Positions 7,661-15,671 of a DNA stretch of 64,000 nucleotides are shown one piece after another. The stretch comes from Armatimonadetes bacterium UBA1398 (GTDB lineage Bacteria; Armatimonadota; Zipacnadia; UBA1398), in NCBI GenBank assembly GCA_002305165.1, contig DBQI01000035.1:1-64000 (forward strand), written 5' to 3'. How positions within the stretch are numbered: position 1 is the first letter of the stretch; every line of letters starts with the position of its first letter. The notes beneath the pieces were generated by a model. The model had not been told where the DNA came from, made no database searches, and worked only from the letters and a program-made list of their open reading frames with translations. A program made the position numbers and the translations under genes.

Positions 7661-8644
7661 TCAACTGGCAAACACGGCCTCAAGGACTCGGCAGTCGCGG
7701 ACATTGCTCCAGTTGATCAGGTTGAACCAGTGCTCCTGGCAGGCCTTGCCGACCTGCTCTGCGGTGTCGATCAGATTGGCCCCGCACTTGGGCCAAGCGC
7801 ACCGCAACGAGTCGAACTCTCTCTGCAGCCAGTCGCAAGGAAACAGCTTCTCTTTGCCCGGGATGGATGAGGCGTCCATGCGGCAGGGGTGCGTGATGTG
7901 GCAGACTTCCAGCACCTGCCACTCACCCATCATCTTCCAGAACCATCCGCTTGTCGCGTTCGCAAGTGTCCACGCGCGCTGCCGCGCAGGGCGCGCGGAG
8001 AGACGCGCCGGCACGTCCCTCAGTGTGACCAGGTAGACCTTGTCTGGGTCGGGCAGGCAGTGGCACTCGTTGAACGTGTATATGGCTTCGCGGAGCCGTG
8101 CAAGGTGGAAGCGATAGATCACACTGGGGGCAAAGCGCGTCATTGAGATGTACGCGCCGTGGTCTGTGGCGAAGGAGAGAGCAACGTCTGGGTCGGCAGT
8201 CAAGTCGAGGCAGGCGGTGCGCATCCCGTAGTGCTGGCCGATGCTCAGCCATCGGTACAGACCGGAGTAGCCGAAGCACAAGGCTTGGTTCCCGAGCCAT
8301 CCCTGAGCATCCTGGTTGCCGGAGTTTGAGAGGCACGCCCACATAACGACGGCCCGGAGATGGGCAGCAGCGGTGTCGTACGCGATCAGATCCTTCTTCT
8401 CGGTACCGCACCTAAGCCTACACTCCATGCCCCTGGCGTCACTCGGCAGTAGGCCGTCCGTCACCACGTGGCCCGCCGCGAGGCCTCCACTGGCCGTTGG
8501 AGGCCACTCCCTGCGGTAGACCCGCGTCTGCCCTCGATAGAGCCACTTTGGAGCACTGCCGTCAGACTGGTCTTTCTTCTTCAGTGTGCTATGAACATCC
8601 TTCGCGTCGCCGTAGGTCAGTTCCCTGAACGTACTCTTACACAT
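7661..8644 (-). CDS. FRG-domain protein
   Basis: A 327-residue cytoplasmic protein with an FRG domain. The hallmark Tyr-Arg-Gly lies in WLYRGQTRVYRREWP (residues 34-48), and the second conserved block is GQHYGMRTACLDLTADPDVALSFAT (residues 136-160), matching the usual Q-H-x-G, L-D-x-T, P-x-x-A-L-x-F-A pattern. FRG domains are known in phage-defence and toxin-like loci and in proteins from mobile islands; their biochemical activity is poorly defined, with an ADP-ribosyltransferase-like role proposed. ATG 8644 has AAGGGA seven bases upstream. Codons are A/T-richer than in the host genes, similar to the HEPN-MBL island 2.5 kb away. A transposase remnant lies divergently upstream. I infer horizontal origin. 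Confidence 0.82.
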   Translation of the reverse strand: MCKSTFRELTYGDAKDVHSTLKKKDQSDGSAPKWLYRGQTRVYRREWPPTASGGLAAGHVVTDGLLPSDARGMECRLRCGTEKKDLIAYDTAAAHLRAVVMWACLSNSGNQDAQGWLGNQALCFGYSGLYRWLSIGQHYGMRTACLDLTADPDVALSFATDHGAYISMTRFAPSVIYRFHLARLREAIYTFNECHCLPDPDKVYLVTLRDVPARLSARPARQRAWTLANATSGWFWKMMGEWQVLEVCHITHPCRMDASSIPGKEKLFPCDWLQREFDSLRCAWPKCGANLIDTAEQVGKACQEHWFNLINWSNVRDCRVLEAVFAS

Positions 8645-8854
8645 GAGCGATCCCTTCCGGGCTTCGGTGCCGCCATCGCCTACAACCCCATCCCTTTCCT
8701 CCGTGCGAGTCCCCCATCCACCCAGCGCTTCACGTCGGCGCCCCTCGCCTCTGCCCTCGATAGAGACCGGAGAGGATCTGAGCCCCCCTCTGCGGGTGAG
8801 CCTGCGTTGCGGGATGAGTCGAGGAGTCCTCGTCCCGGCGAAGGAAGTTCTCCT

Positions 8855-8932
8855 ATGACAATACGAGTCCTCGGCATCGATGTCTCCTTTGACACCTTCC
8901 ATGTCGCGCGGTTGTATACGTCAAGTTCTGCA
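8855..8932 (+). mobile_element. IS110-family transposase, N-terminal remnant
   Basis: An ATG at 8855 starts TIRVLGIDVSFDTFHVARL, a close match to the first strand of IS110-type transposases (G-I-D-V/I-S-K-x-T-x-x-V-A), which carries the first catalytic Asp of their RuvC-like DEDD domain. After about 20 residues the resemblance is lost, and the frame ends at 9031-9033 without other transposase motifs. No terminal repeats are visible, as expected for this family. It is a broken element between the FRG gene and the glnD neighbourhood and marks past insertion activity here. Confidence 0.5.
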
Positions 8933-9193
8933 CAACGGAGAGAGTGGGGTCTCCGTGTGGGCGCCAGCCGAGGGTTCCCCGTGCTCGGGGGGGGCCTGTT
9001 GCCATCCGGTGCTCACTTCGATGCGGCAGACTGAGCTCTCCTGATGCACGAAGCGGGGCACCGATCTCACTATGGGGTTACCTGCCAGATCGTACCAATC
9101 AAGGTCAGCACGACCCCGCGCGGTGAGAGTGACGGGTGTGAGGACAGGCCCGTTGGCCCCCGGCGGGCGGAAGCCAGAAGGCGGCCTGATTGG
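8921..9193 (-). pseudogene. Possible 3' fragment of an unknown gene without a start
   Basis: On the minus strand the frame is open from within the end of the next gene down to a TGA at 8921-8923. It reads GFRPPGANGPVLTPVTLTAR, then ADLDWYDLAGNPIVRSVP, RFVHQESSVCRIEVSTGW. This has the look of the C-terminal part of a beta-rich exported or tail protein. There is no plausible start with a ribosome site, so it may be a remnant cut by insertion. No family recognised; the coding character is judged by eye. Confidence 0.28.
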
Positions 9194-9209
9194 GGTCTGG
9201 TCAGCCGCT

Positions 9210-9509
9210 CTAGCCGGCGAGGCGCTCCGCCGTTGGCGCGGCGGCGTTGTCGGCAGCGCCGAGGCGTCGGCGCTCGATCGCCTCGCGCACCTGCGGGGCG
9301 ATGTAGATGCCGTCCAGATCCATCTGGCTGAGACTGCTGGCGAGGAGCTCGGCCTGCTCGGCGGGGGTACGCGACCGGTTGACGATGATCATCGACTCGC
9401 CGCGAAGCCGGCAGAGGCCGCCGTCCCCACGGAAGCTCTCGCGACGTATGCGTATGTCGAGGCGCCCGGCCAGTTCCTCCAAGGCCTCGAGGAGTTCCTG
9501 ATCCTTCAT
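9210..9509 (-). CDS. Small conserved-looking protein downstream of glnD
   Basis: A 99-residue soluble protein starting KDQELLEALEELAGRLDIRIR. A beta-hairpin segment GGLCRLRGESMIIVNRS is followed by TPAEQAELLASSLSQMDLDGIYIAP and an Arg/Glu-rich end. The layout (an acidic helix, then CRLRG-x-x-x-I-I-V-N-R, then a helix pair) resembles a small uncharacterised family found in several Gram-negative-type phyla; this is a recollection, not checked. It starts 16 bp after the glnD stop and is probably co-transcribed with it. Function unknown. Confidence 0.7.
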   Translation of the reverse strand: MKDQELLEALEELAGRLDIRIRRESFRGDGGLCRLRGESMIIVNRSRTPAEQAELLASSLSQMDLDGIYIAPQVREAIERRRLGAADNAAAPTAERLAG

Positions 9510-9525
9510 GTCCCGCTACTCAATC

Positions 9526-12300
9526 CTATCGGTCTCGGCCCGCGCCAGGATCGCCGTCAAGCAGCGCCTCAGGAACCACTTGCACCGACTCCTTCAACCG
9601 CGCTTCCAGGCCATCCAGTTCGCACTCCGCCACCTTGCGCTCACCCTCAGCAGTCACGTAGAACACGTTGTGGGCGTATCCGCCCCATGTCGTGATCTTC
9701 GCTGTATGCAGATTGAGTCCGCATACCGTGAGCGCTCGAGCGAAGCGATAGAGCAGGCCGCTGCAGTCTTCGGCGGTCACCCATACGACGGAATGCTCGT
9801 CGCTCATGTCGTTACGCACCGACAGGCTCTCGAACTTCACCGTCGCAGGCATCGCGCGACCGCGCTGTATTAGGAGATCCTCCGAGGAAGTCCTCCCCAG
9901 CAGGACGTGGGTTAGCACCTTAGCCATGCGCTCCTGCAGATCCACCGGCACGGCCTTCCCACGGTGACCCACCACAAGGGTGTCGAGGACCACCGGCCGG
10001 CGGCCGCGGCGGGTGCGAACCTGGGCGGCGTGGACGTCTAGGCTCATCGCGAACAGGCATGCGGTGATCCGGGCAAAGAGCCCCGGCTCCGGGGCGTCGT
10101 AGCAGCAGACGGTTAGCTCCGTGTAACTCTCGCCAGGCGTCGTATAGAAGTCGATCACTGGCTCATCGCGCTGGATGAGGTCACGGATCATGGCGATGTG
10201 CATCCCCATCACGGGGAGGGGCGTTGACACCACGTACAGGGCCGGCATCTGCTCACAGTGCTCCCGGATACGGCCATCGGAGGCGCCAGGGATGCGCAAC
10301 TCAGCGACGGCGCGCTCGGTGGCCCGCTTCGCGGCCGCCTGCAGGTCGGTGTCCGTCATGCCCTCCTCGGCGAGCACGGCCAGGGCCCGGGCATAGAGAT
10401 CGTCCAGGAGCCGCCGCTCGATGTCGCCGAACACCCCCAACCCAACCGCCTTCGTGTCCGCGTAGGTCAGCAGGTAGAGCAGGTTGAGGGTCCGCGCATC
10501 GCCCACCAGTTCCACGAAGTTGCGGATCGTGATGTCCTGGTCCAGATCGAGGGTCCGGGACCGCCGCGCCATCTCCAGATGGAGCTCGATGAGCCTCGCC
10601 GCCATGTCGACATCATCGGCCTCCAGGCCCAGGCGGAAGCCTACTTGGCGGCATACCTCCGCCCCCCGGGCGGCGTGCTCCCGCGGCGCCTCGGGCTTAC
10701 CCATGTCGTGCAGCAGCCCTGCCACGATGAGCACGCGCCGGTCCGCGTGATCCAGCTCCCGCCAGAGCTGAGCCATAGACGCGAGCACCTCCGGCGAGGG
10801 TTCGGAGAGGTAGGTGAGGTTCTCAACGACTCGCAGGCTGTGCTCGCAAGTCGCGTACTCGTGGGAGGGGTCGTAGGGCGGGGCCCCGATGCCCCCTTCC
10901 AGCTCCGGAAGGAGCCGGTGCAGCCAGCCCAGATCGCGTAGCAGTCGTAGGCCGCACGCCGCGTGGTCGCTGTCGATGAGGGTTCGGAGGACTTCCCCCG
11001 CCCCCTCGGCTGAGGCGGGGCTGACCCGGGCCGCGATGGACGCCATGTCGCGCCGCAGCGCCTCCGTCAGCGGCGCCCCCGTGCTTGCGTGGGCGCGGAT
11101 GGCCACCAGAGCGGCCTCGACGCTGAGGGGACCCGCGGCGGGCCGAGCCGGGGGCGCGAAGCCATCCGCCGCCCGGGCCAGCCGGCCGCCCGTAAGGATG
11201 ACGCCCGAGCCTACGGGGCTTTGCCCCTCGACGATGGACTCGACCACCTGCCGGCTCAGGGCGCTGATCTCCGAGGCGCTGGCGAACCGCATCCGAAGCA
11301 TCGCGTCCACTCCCGCGTTGCCCGGCTCGACCAGCAGGCTCGCCACCCCATTCCACTGGGTGTTGTAGAGGGTGTCCGTCTTGCGGCCCGCGGCCACATG
11401 CAGGGCGTAACGGAGATCGGCCAAGGCCGATGCCGCCGCCACGGCGCGTTCGAAGTGGTCCTGATCCAGGGGCAGGGCCGAGCGCAGGTCGCCCAGCCCG
11501 ATGGGTGTCGCCGATCTGAGGGCTGTGCGAGCGATCCACAGCGCGTAGTTCAGGTCGCGCACGCCCCCGGGGTCATGTTTGAGGTCGGGCTCCAGCCGGA
11601 ACACCCTGCCCAGCCGCCCGAGGCCGCTCTCCTCGCGCTCCGCGACGAGGTTCAGCAGCACCTTGGTTGGGTCGATGGAAGCGTTCAGCGCCTGAGTGAA
11701 GGTCGAGTAGACCGCGCGACTGCCCCAGAGGTGTCGGGCGTCGAGGAGTGTGGTCCGCGTCTGGGCGTCAACGGCGGGCAGGTCGCTGCAGGGCCGGAAC
11801 TGGTAGCCCACGTCCAGCCCCACGCCATCGGAGAGGCAGTCGAAGACAAGGCGATGGAGCGTGCGCACGAAGCCGCTGACGGAGTCATCGGTTTCATCGC
11901 CGGGGATGATCGCCAGATCCACGTCAGACCACGGGAAAAGCATTCCGCGGCCGTAGCCGCCCGTCGCCGCGATCGCGATGGGACAGGCGGCCGCGCCCGT
12001 CTCCGCCATGGCCAGTTGAGCGAGGGCCACTACCGCGGCATCGGTAGCCACGGTCAGCCGCCCGGCGAGCTCCCAGCCCCTGCCCAGAGAGATCTCGCGC
12101 AGCAGGCCCTCCCGAACCCTTCGGAGACGCTCCGCGATGGCGGCCACCCCTTGGGCGCCATCGGTGGCGGGGGTGAACTCGGCCAGGGCTTCGGCGAGGA
12201 GTCGCTCTCTCTGGTCGTCGGCCAGGGGCCTTCCCCCAGGAGGCAGAGGCAGGCCACACTCCGATGGGTACACGAGACTAGATCCGGCCGTGGCCATCAC
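9526..12300 (-). CDS. glnD: Bifunctional PII uridylyltransferase / uridylyl-removing enzyme
   Basis: Senses glutamine and adds or removes UMP on PII proteins, controlling nitrogen assimilation. The 924-residue length is normal. Order of domains: nucleotidyltransferase with GGYGRGMLFPWSDVDLAIIPG (residues about 112-133, catalytic Asp pair in DVD), GlnE-like linker (LEPDLKHDPGGVRDLNYALW), HD hydrolase domain (VAGLLHDMGKPEAPREH), and two C-terminal ACT domains (TELTVCCYDAPEPGLFARIT and SVVWVTAEDCSGLLYRFARAL). Start is GTG 12300 or the adjacent ATG 12297. It is divergent from the HSAC-repeat operon. No PII gene (glnB) or glutamine synthetase is seen in the window. Confidence 0.96.
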   Translation of the reverse strand: MMATAGSSLVYPSECGLPLPPGGRPLADDQRERLLAEALAEFTPATDGAQGVAAIAERLRRVREGLLREISLGRGWELAGRLTVATDAAVVALAQLAMAETGAAACPIAIAATGGYGRGMLFPWSDVDLAIIPGDETDDSVSGFVRTLHRLVFDCLSDGVGLDVGYQFRPCSDLPAVDAQTRTTLLDARHLWGSRAVYSTFTQALNASIDPTKVLLNLVAEREESGLGRLGRVFRLEPDLKHDPGGVRDLNYALWIARTALRSATPIGLGDLRSALPLDQDHFERAVAAASALADLRYALHVAAGRKTDTLYNTQWNGVASLLVEPGNAGVDAMLRMRFASASEISALSRQVVESIVEGQSPVGSGVILTGGRLARAADGFAPPARPAAGPLSVEAALVAIRAHASTGAPLTEALRRDMASIAARVSPASAEGAGEVLRTLIDSDHAACGLRLLRDLGWLHRLLPELEGGIGAPPYDPSHEYATCEHSLRVVENLTYLSEPSPEVLASMAQLWRELDHADRRVLIVAGLLHDMGKPEAPREHAARGAEVCRQVGFRLGLEADDVDMAARLIELHLEMARRSRTLDLDQDITIRNFVELVGDARTLNLLYLLTYADTKAVGLGVFGDIERRLLDDLYARALAVLAEEGMTDTDLQAAAKRATERAVAELRIPGASDGRIREHCEQMPALYVVSTPLPVMGMHIAMIRDLIQRDEPVIDFYTTPGESYTELTVCCYDAPEPGLFARITACLFAMSLDVHAAQVRTRRGRRPVVLDTLVVGHRGKAVPVDLQERMAKVLTHVLLGRTSSEDLLIQRGRAMPATVKFESLSVRNDMSDEHSVVWVTAEDCSGLLYRFARALTVCGLNLHTAKITTWGGYAHNVFYVTAEGERKVAECELDGLEARLKESVQVVPEALLDGDPGAGRDR

Positions 12301-12443
12301 CCGCTCCGTCCTCTCAGAGGCTCTCCGTCACCTCACGACGCGCCGGGCGTCTCCTTCAGGGCGAAGGTTGGCGACGCGTCGGGTGGAACAGTGTAACTCG
12401 ATGGTATCCACCACGGATGCCGACCCGGAAGGTGGTGCCCTGG

Positions 12444-14171
12444 ATGCGGACCCTACGGTCAATCCTCGTGGCCGCGGCGCTCATGAGCTTCGGCCACCAT
12501 CTGGCCCTTGCGGCGGATCCCGTCACCTTGCGGGAAGTCAAAGTGTACGCCGTTTGCGGGTCGGACGGAACGCTCGAGGTGAAGCACTCCATCCGATTCA
12601 CCGAGAACGAGTCGGGCCGCACGCGCATCGCCGAAGTCGGCCCCTTCCATTGCGAGGTCGCCATTCTCGAGGGGCATACCATCGAGCATGGCGATGGCTC
12701 CGTGGAGCCGGTGAAGGTGGACCGCTCGGGGCAGTCGCTGAGCCCTCAATGGAAGCGCAGCACCGCCGAAGGCGAGACAGTGACCGTCACGATGTGCTAC
12801 CGCCTCGAAGCTAACTGCTGGGACTCGACCACCTACAACGGCACGGAAATGTACGCCTTCGCATGGCAACCGCCCCAGTGGCCTCTCAGGATCGAGACCG
12901 AGATCATCGAGCTGGTGCTACCCATCACCATCGACTCTGCCATCACGGAGGCGGAGCAGGTGACACCCGAGGTGGTGGATGGCGCGGGCGTCATGGCCAA
13001 CGACCCCACTCAGTTCGAGCGCTGGGTCTACTTCCCTACCCCCGACGAGCCCTCGGGCAAGACCTACCTTTCGCTCCACGTCGAGCGCTACAACGCGCCG
13101 CCGAGGAGCCCCTTCACCATCAAGGACTTCTTCATCCCCGCCTCGGCCATCCCCAACCCTACGGAGCACGTGCTTCAGGATAGCCCCGTCACCCTGGGTG
13201 GCGGGGGCGGGTCGGGCCCGGGCCTCGGGGGCCTGTGGTGCTGCTTGTGCCTAGCGGGGGTGGTCGCCAGCGGATTCGTGCTCTCCTACGCGAAGGGCAC
13301 GGGACGGCCGCGGAGGAGGCGCCGCAAGCGGTACGAGACCCCCGAGATCGAGCTGCAGGTCTTCGAGACTGAGGGGCAGGTGCCCGACCTGGACGCCGTC
13401 GAGGCGGCCCTCCTCATCGGCGACCCCTCCAAGGTCATCATGCTCGTCGTCATGCGCCTCGCTCGGTCGGGCGCCGTGAATGTCGTGAACTTCAAGCCGC
13501 TCCAACTGGAGGTCGTGCAGCCGCACCTCGCCACCGAGGAGTGGGAGCGGCTGCTCATCGGCGCTGTACGTGAGGATGGCACCCTGCACCGGGATGAGGT
13601 GGCCAAGGTCGTCGATGCCGTCGGCCGCTCCCTGCGAGGCAAGATGTGGCACGCCGACCCCGAGGCGACGAGACGCCACTACCAGGGACGCATCGACGAG
13701 GTCTGGACCACGGCCGAGCAACGCCGCACGGACCGGGACTTCTGGGACCGGTACATGGACTGGGTGATCATCGATCACGCCTTCGGCCGGCGGTACCAGT
13801 CCCTGCCTTCCCAGTCGAGCCAGGGCCTGGGCGAGGCTCTCGCTGACTCGCCTCTCGTTCGAGGAGCCGATTCCGTCGCGTCGAGCATCGAGAGCTTCGC
13901 CGCCGGCGCCGCGGAGCGGGTGGAGAGTTCCATCTCCGGCGTGGCGGCCCGGATGGAGTCTGGCTTCGGGGACGCCATCGAGCGGGTGGGCGGCCAGCTC
14001 GGGTACGACGCCTGCCACTCGGCATGCCACTCCGCTTGTCACTCCGCCTGCGTCCACTCGGCGTGCCACTCGGCTTGCGTCCACTCGGCATGCCACAGCG
14101 CCTGCCACTCGGCCTGCGTTCACTCTGCCTGTCACTCCGCCTGCGTCTCCTCGTGCGTGAGCAGCTTCTAG
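12444..14171 (+). CDS. Exported membrane protein ending in HSAC repeats (candidate substrate of a radical SAM enzyme)
   Basis: A 575-residue protein. ATG 12444 is chosen because GGAAGGTGG lies eight bases upstream; it gives a clean signal peptide (RSILVAAALMSFGHHLALAAD). Then follow an extracytoplasmic beta-rich domain of about 220 residues resembling DUF2207-type membrane proteins, a Gly-rich hinge, one membrane helix (WCCLCLAGVVASGFVLSY, residues about 265-282), an RRRRR stop-transfer cluster, and a cytoplasmic domain of about 220 residues with alpha-helical text. Residues 522-575 are DAC followed by ten HSAC units, with Val inserted after units 3, 5, 8 and 10, ending VSSCVSSF: 12 Cys and 10 His. 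The tail would lie in the cytoplasm, where the PqqD-radical SAM protein encoded 15 bp downstream could reach it. Function is unknown; the substrate role is inference. Confidence 0.82.
   Translation: MRTLRSILVAAALMSFGHHLALAADPVTLREVKVYAVCGSDGTLEVKHSIRFTENESGRTRIAEVGPFHCEVAILEGHTIEHGDGSVEPVKVDRSGQSLSPQWKRSTAEGETVTVTMCYRLEANCWDSTTYNGTEMYAFAWQPPQWPLRIETEIIELVLPITIDSAITEAEQVTPEVVDGAGVMANDPTQFERWVYFPTPDEPSGKTYLSLHVERYNAPPRSPFTIKDFFIPASAIPNPTEHVLQDSPVTLGGGGGSGPGLGGLWCCLCLAGVVASGFVLSYAKGTGRPRRRRRKRYETPEIELQVFETEGQVPDLDAVEAALLIGDPSKVIMLVVMRLARSGAVNVVNFKPLQLEVVQPHLATEEWERLLIGAVREDGTLHRDEVAKVVDAVGRSLRGKMWHADPEATRRHYQGRIDEVWTTAEQRRTDRDFWDRYMDWVIIDHAFGRRYQSLPSQSSQGLGEALADSPLVRGADSVASSIESFAAGAAERVESSISGVAARMESGFGDAIERVGGQLGYDACHSACHSACHSACVHSACHSACVHSACHSACHSACVHSACHSACVSSCVSSF
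14007..14168 (+). repeat. HSAC-coding tandem repeat
   Basis: Twelve-base units CAC-Ser-Ala-Cys repeated ten times, with valine codons inserted four times. Serine is spelled TCG, TCC, TCT and AGC, alanine GCA, GCT, GCG and GCC, and cysteine TGC and TGT in different units. The protein repeat is exact while the DNA repeat is not, so the amino-acid pattern seems to be under selection rather than being a recent slippage product. Confidence 0.9.
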
Positions 14172-14186
14172 GGAGAGGAGAGACGC

Positions 14187-15668
14187 TTGGGCAACCCACC
14201 GCCGATGGCTGCCGAACCGATGCCCGAGGAGCGCATCCACGGCCTCGCTGAGTTCGTCCGAAGCACCCGTGGGCACGTCTTCCTCCGTGAGGCTGACCGG
14301 GCCATGATCCTCCGGCCCAACAAGATCTTCCGCCTGAACGACACGGCGTGGGAGATCATGACAGGCCTCTATGCGACCGCGGAGGAGCCGGACCCGCGGG
14401 CCGTCGCGCACCGGGTGGCGGAGGAGTACGGAGTCGAGCCCGACCGGGTGCTCTCGGACCTGAACGGCTTGGCTGGAGCCGTCCTCAGCCTGCTGCGCGA
14501 CGAGGCGCCCGACATGGGGCATGTCCGCCGCGTCGGCTTCGGGACCAAGCCCCTGGAGTGGCCGATCCTGTCGGAGATCGCCCTCACCTATGGCTGCCAA
14601 GCCCGCTGCCGCTTCTGCTACGCGAGCGCCCCCGACCGGAGGACCCATGTCAGGGAGATGGGCCCGGAGGAGGTCGAGCGAGTCATCGACATGATCGCGG
14701 ACGAGGCCCAGTGCCCGTCCCTCTCCTTCTCGGGAGGGGAGCCGACGCTCATCAAGGAGCTGCCGCGGTATGTGGCTCGCGCCAAGGCCAAGGGCATCCG
14801 CGTGAATATCATCACGAACGGCATCCGCTGCGCCGAGCCCGATCTGGTGGATCGATTGGCCGAGGCGGGGCTCGACTCGGCGCAGGTGAGCCTCGAAGCG
14901 GGGAGCGCCGAGCTGCACGACAGTATTGTGGGGCGCCCAGGCTCCTTCGAGCAGACGGTTCAGGGGGTGCGGGAGCTTCGGCGGGCGGGCATCCACACCC
15001 ACACGAACACCACCATCTGTGGGCCCAACAAGCATCACCTCGCGGAACTCGTGGAGTTCCTAGTGCGCGAGCTGCTCTCGGAGTACTTCTCGATGAACAT
15101 CGTCATCCGCACCGGCGCCTCACTCAGCGATCCCGAGATGCGCATCGACTACAGCGAACTCCCTGACCTGGCGCCGCCGGTGTTCGACTTGGCGCAGAGC
15201 CTGGGCATCAAGCCCGTCTGGTACTCCCCCACGCCCCTCTGCCTCTTCAACCCCATGCAGTACGGGGTCTCGTCCTCCACCTGCGCCTGCTGCGAGAGCC
15301 TCCTATCAGTCAACCCCGCCGGGGATGTCCTTCCCTGTTCGAGCTTCGAGGCCGGCGTGGGGAACCTGCTGGAGGAGGGCTTCGAGGACGTGTGGCGCGG
15401 GCCGAACGCGCGGTACTGGCGATCCAAGGCGGCAGCCCCGCCGGGCTGCTCGGAGTGCCCGTACTACGCCCTCTGCTACGGGGCCTGTCCCCTCTACTGG
15501 GATGACCGCAAGAGCTTCGCCGAGATCGACCACGCGAGGCCCGGCGCGAACGGGCGCCTCGGCTCGAAGCTCGGAGACCGTCTCTGGTCCTTCCGGAGGC
15601 GGGTCGGAGGACGCGTTTTCGGCGTGGGCGCGGTGAATGCGACTCCTGGCAAGGCTCGAAGGGAGTAG
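14187..15668 (+). CDS. PqqD-radical SAM-SPASM peptide-modifying enzyme
   Basis: A 493-residue fusion. Residues about 20-105 are a PqqD/RRE-like domain (HVFLREADRAMILRPNKIFRL, DTAWEIMTGLY) of the kind that binds precursor peptides. Residues 130-340 are a radical SAM barrel with CX3CX2C at C137/C141/C144 (TYGCQARCRFCYAS), SGGEPTL, and INTNG-like IITNGI. Residues 350-470 are a SPASM domain with CACCESLLSVNPAGDVLPC and a final CSECPYYALCYGACPLYW for auxiliary Fe-S clusters. Such enzymes install thioether, C-C or other crosslinks or oxidise peptides. TTG 14187 has GGGAGAGGAG six bases upstream; ATGs at 14205 and 14220 are alternatives. It lies 15 bp after the HSAC-repeat gene, which is its likeliest target. 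Confidence 0.92.
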   Translation: MGNPPPMAAEPMPEERIHGLAEFVRSTRGHVFLREADRAMILRPNKIFRLNDTAWEIMTGLYATAEEPDPRAVAHRVAEEYGVEPDRVLSDLNGLAGAVLSLLRDEAPDMGHVRRVGFGTKPLEWPILSEIALTYGCQARCRFCYASAPDRRTHVREMGPEEVERVIDMIADEAQCPSLSFSGGEPTLIKELPRYVARAKAKGIRVNIITNGIRCAEPDLVDRLAEAGLDSAQVSLEAGSAELHDSIVGRPGSFEQTVQGVRELRRAGIHTHTNTTICGPNKHHLAELVEFLVRELLSEYFSMNIVIRTGASLSDPEMRIDYSELPDLAPPVFDLAQSLGIKPVWYSPTPLCLFNPMQYGVSSSTCACCESLLSVNPAGDVLPCSSFEAGVGNLLEEGFEDVWRGPNARYWRSKAAAPPGCSECPYYALCYGACPLYWDDRKSFAEIDHARPGANGRLGSKLGDRLWSFRRRVGGRVFGVGAVNATPGKARRE

Positions 15669-15671
15669 GCC

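Noticed and set aside
14007..14168. CRISPR-like or simple tandem DNA repeat
   Set aside because: The units are 12 bases, in frame, without spacers, and vary at synonymous positions; the repeat is a protein feature of the gene.
13251..15038. 595-codon minus-strand open frame across the HSAC-repeat and radical SAM genes
   Set aside because: Antisense of two clearly coding genes; the translation is low-complexity and includes repeat-derived text from the HSAC tail.
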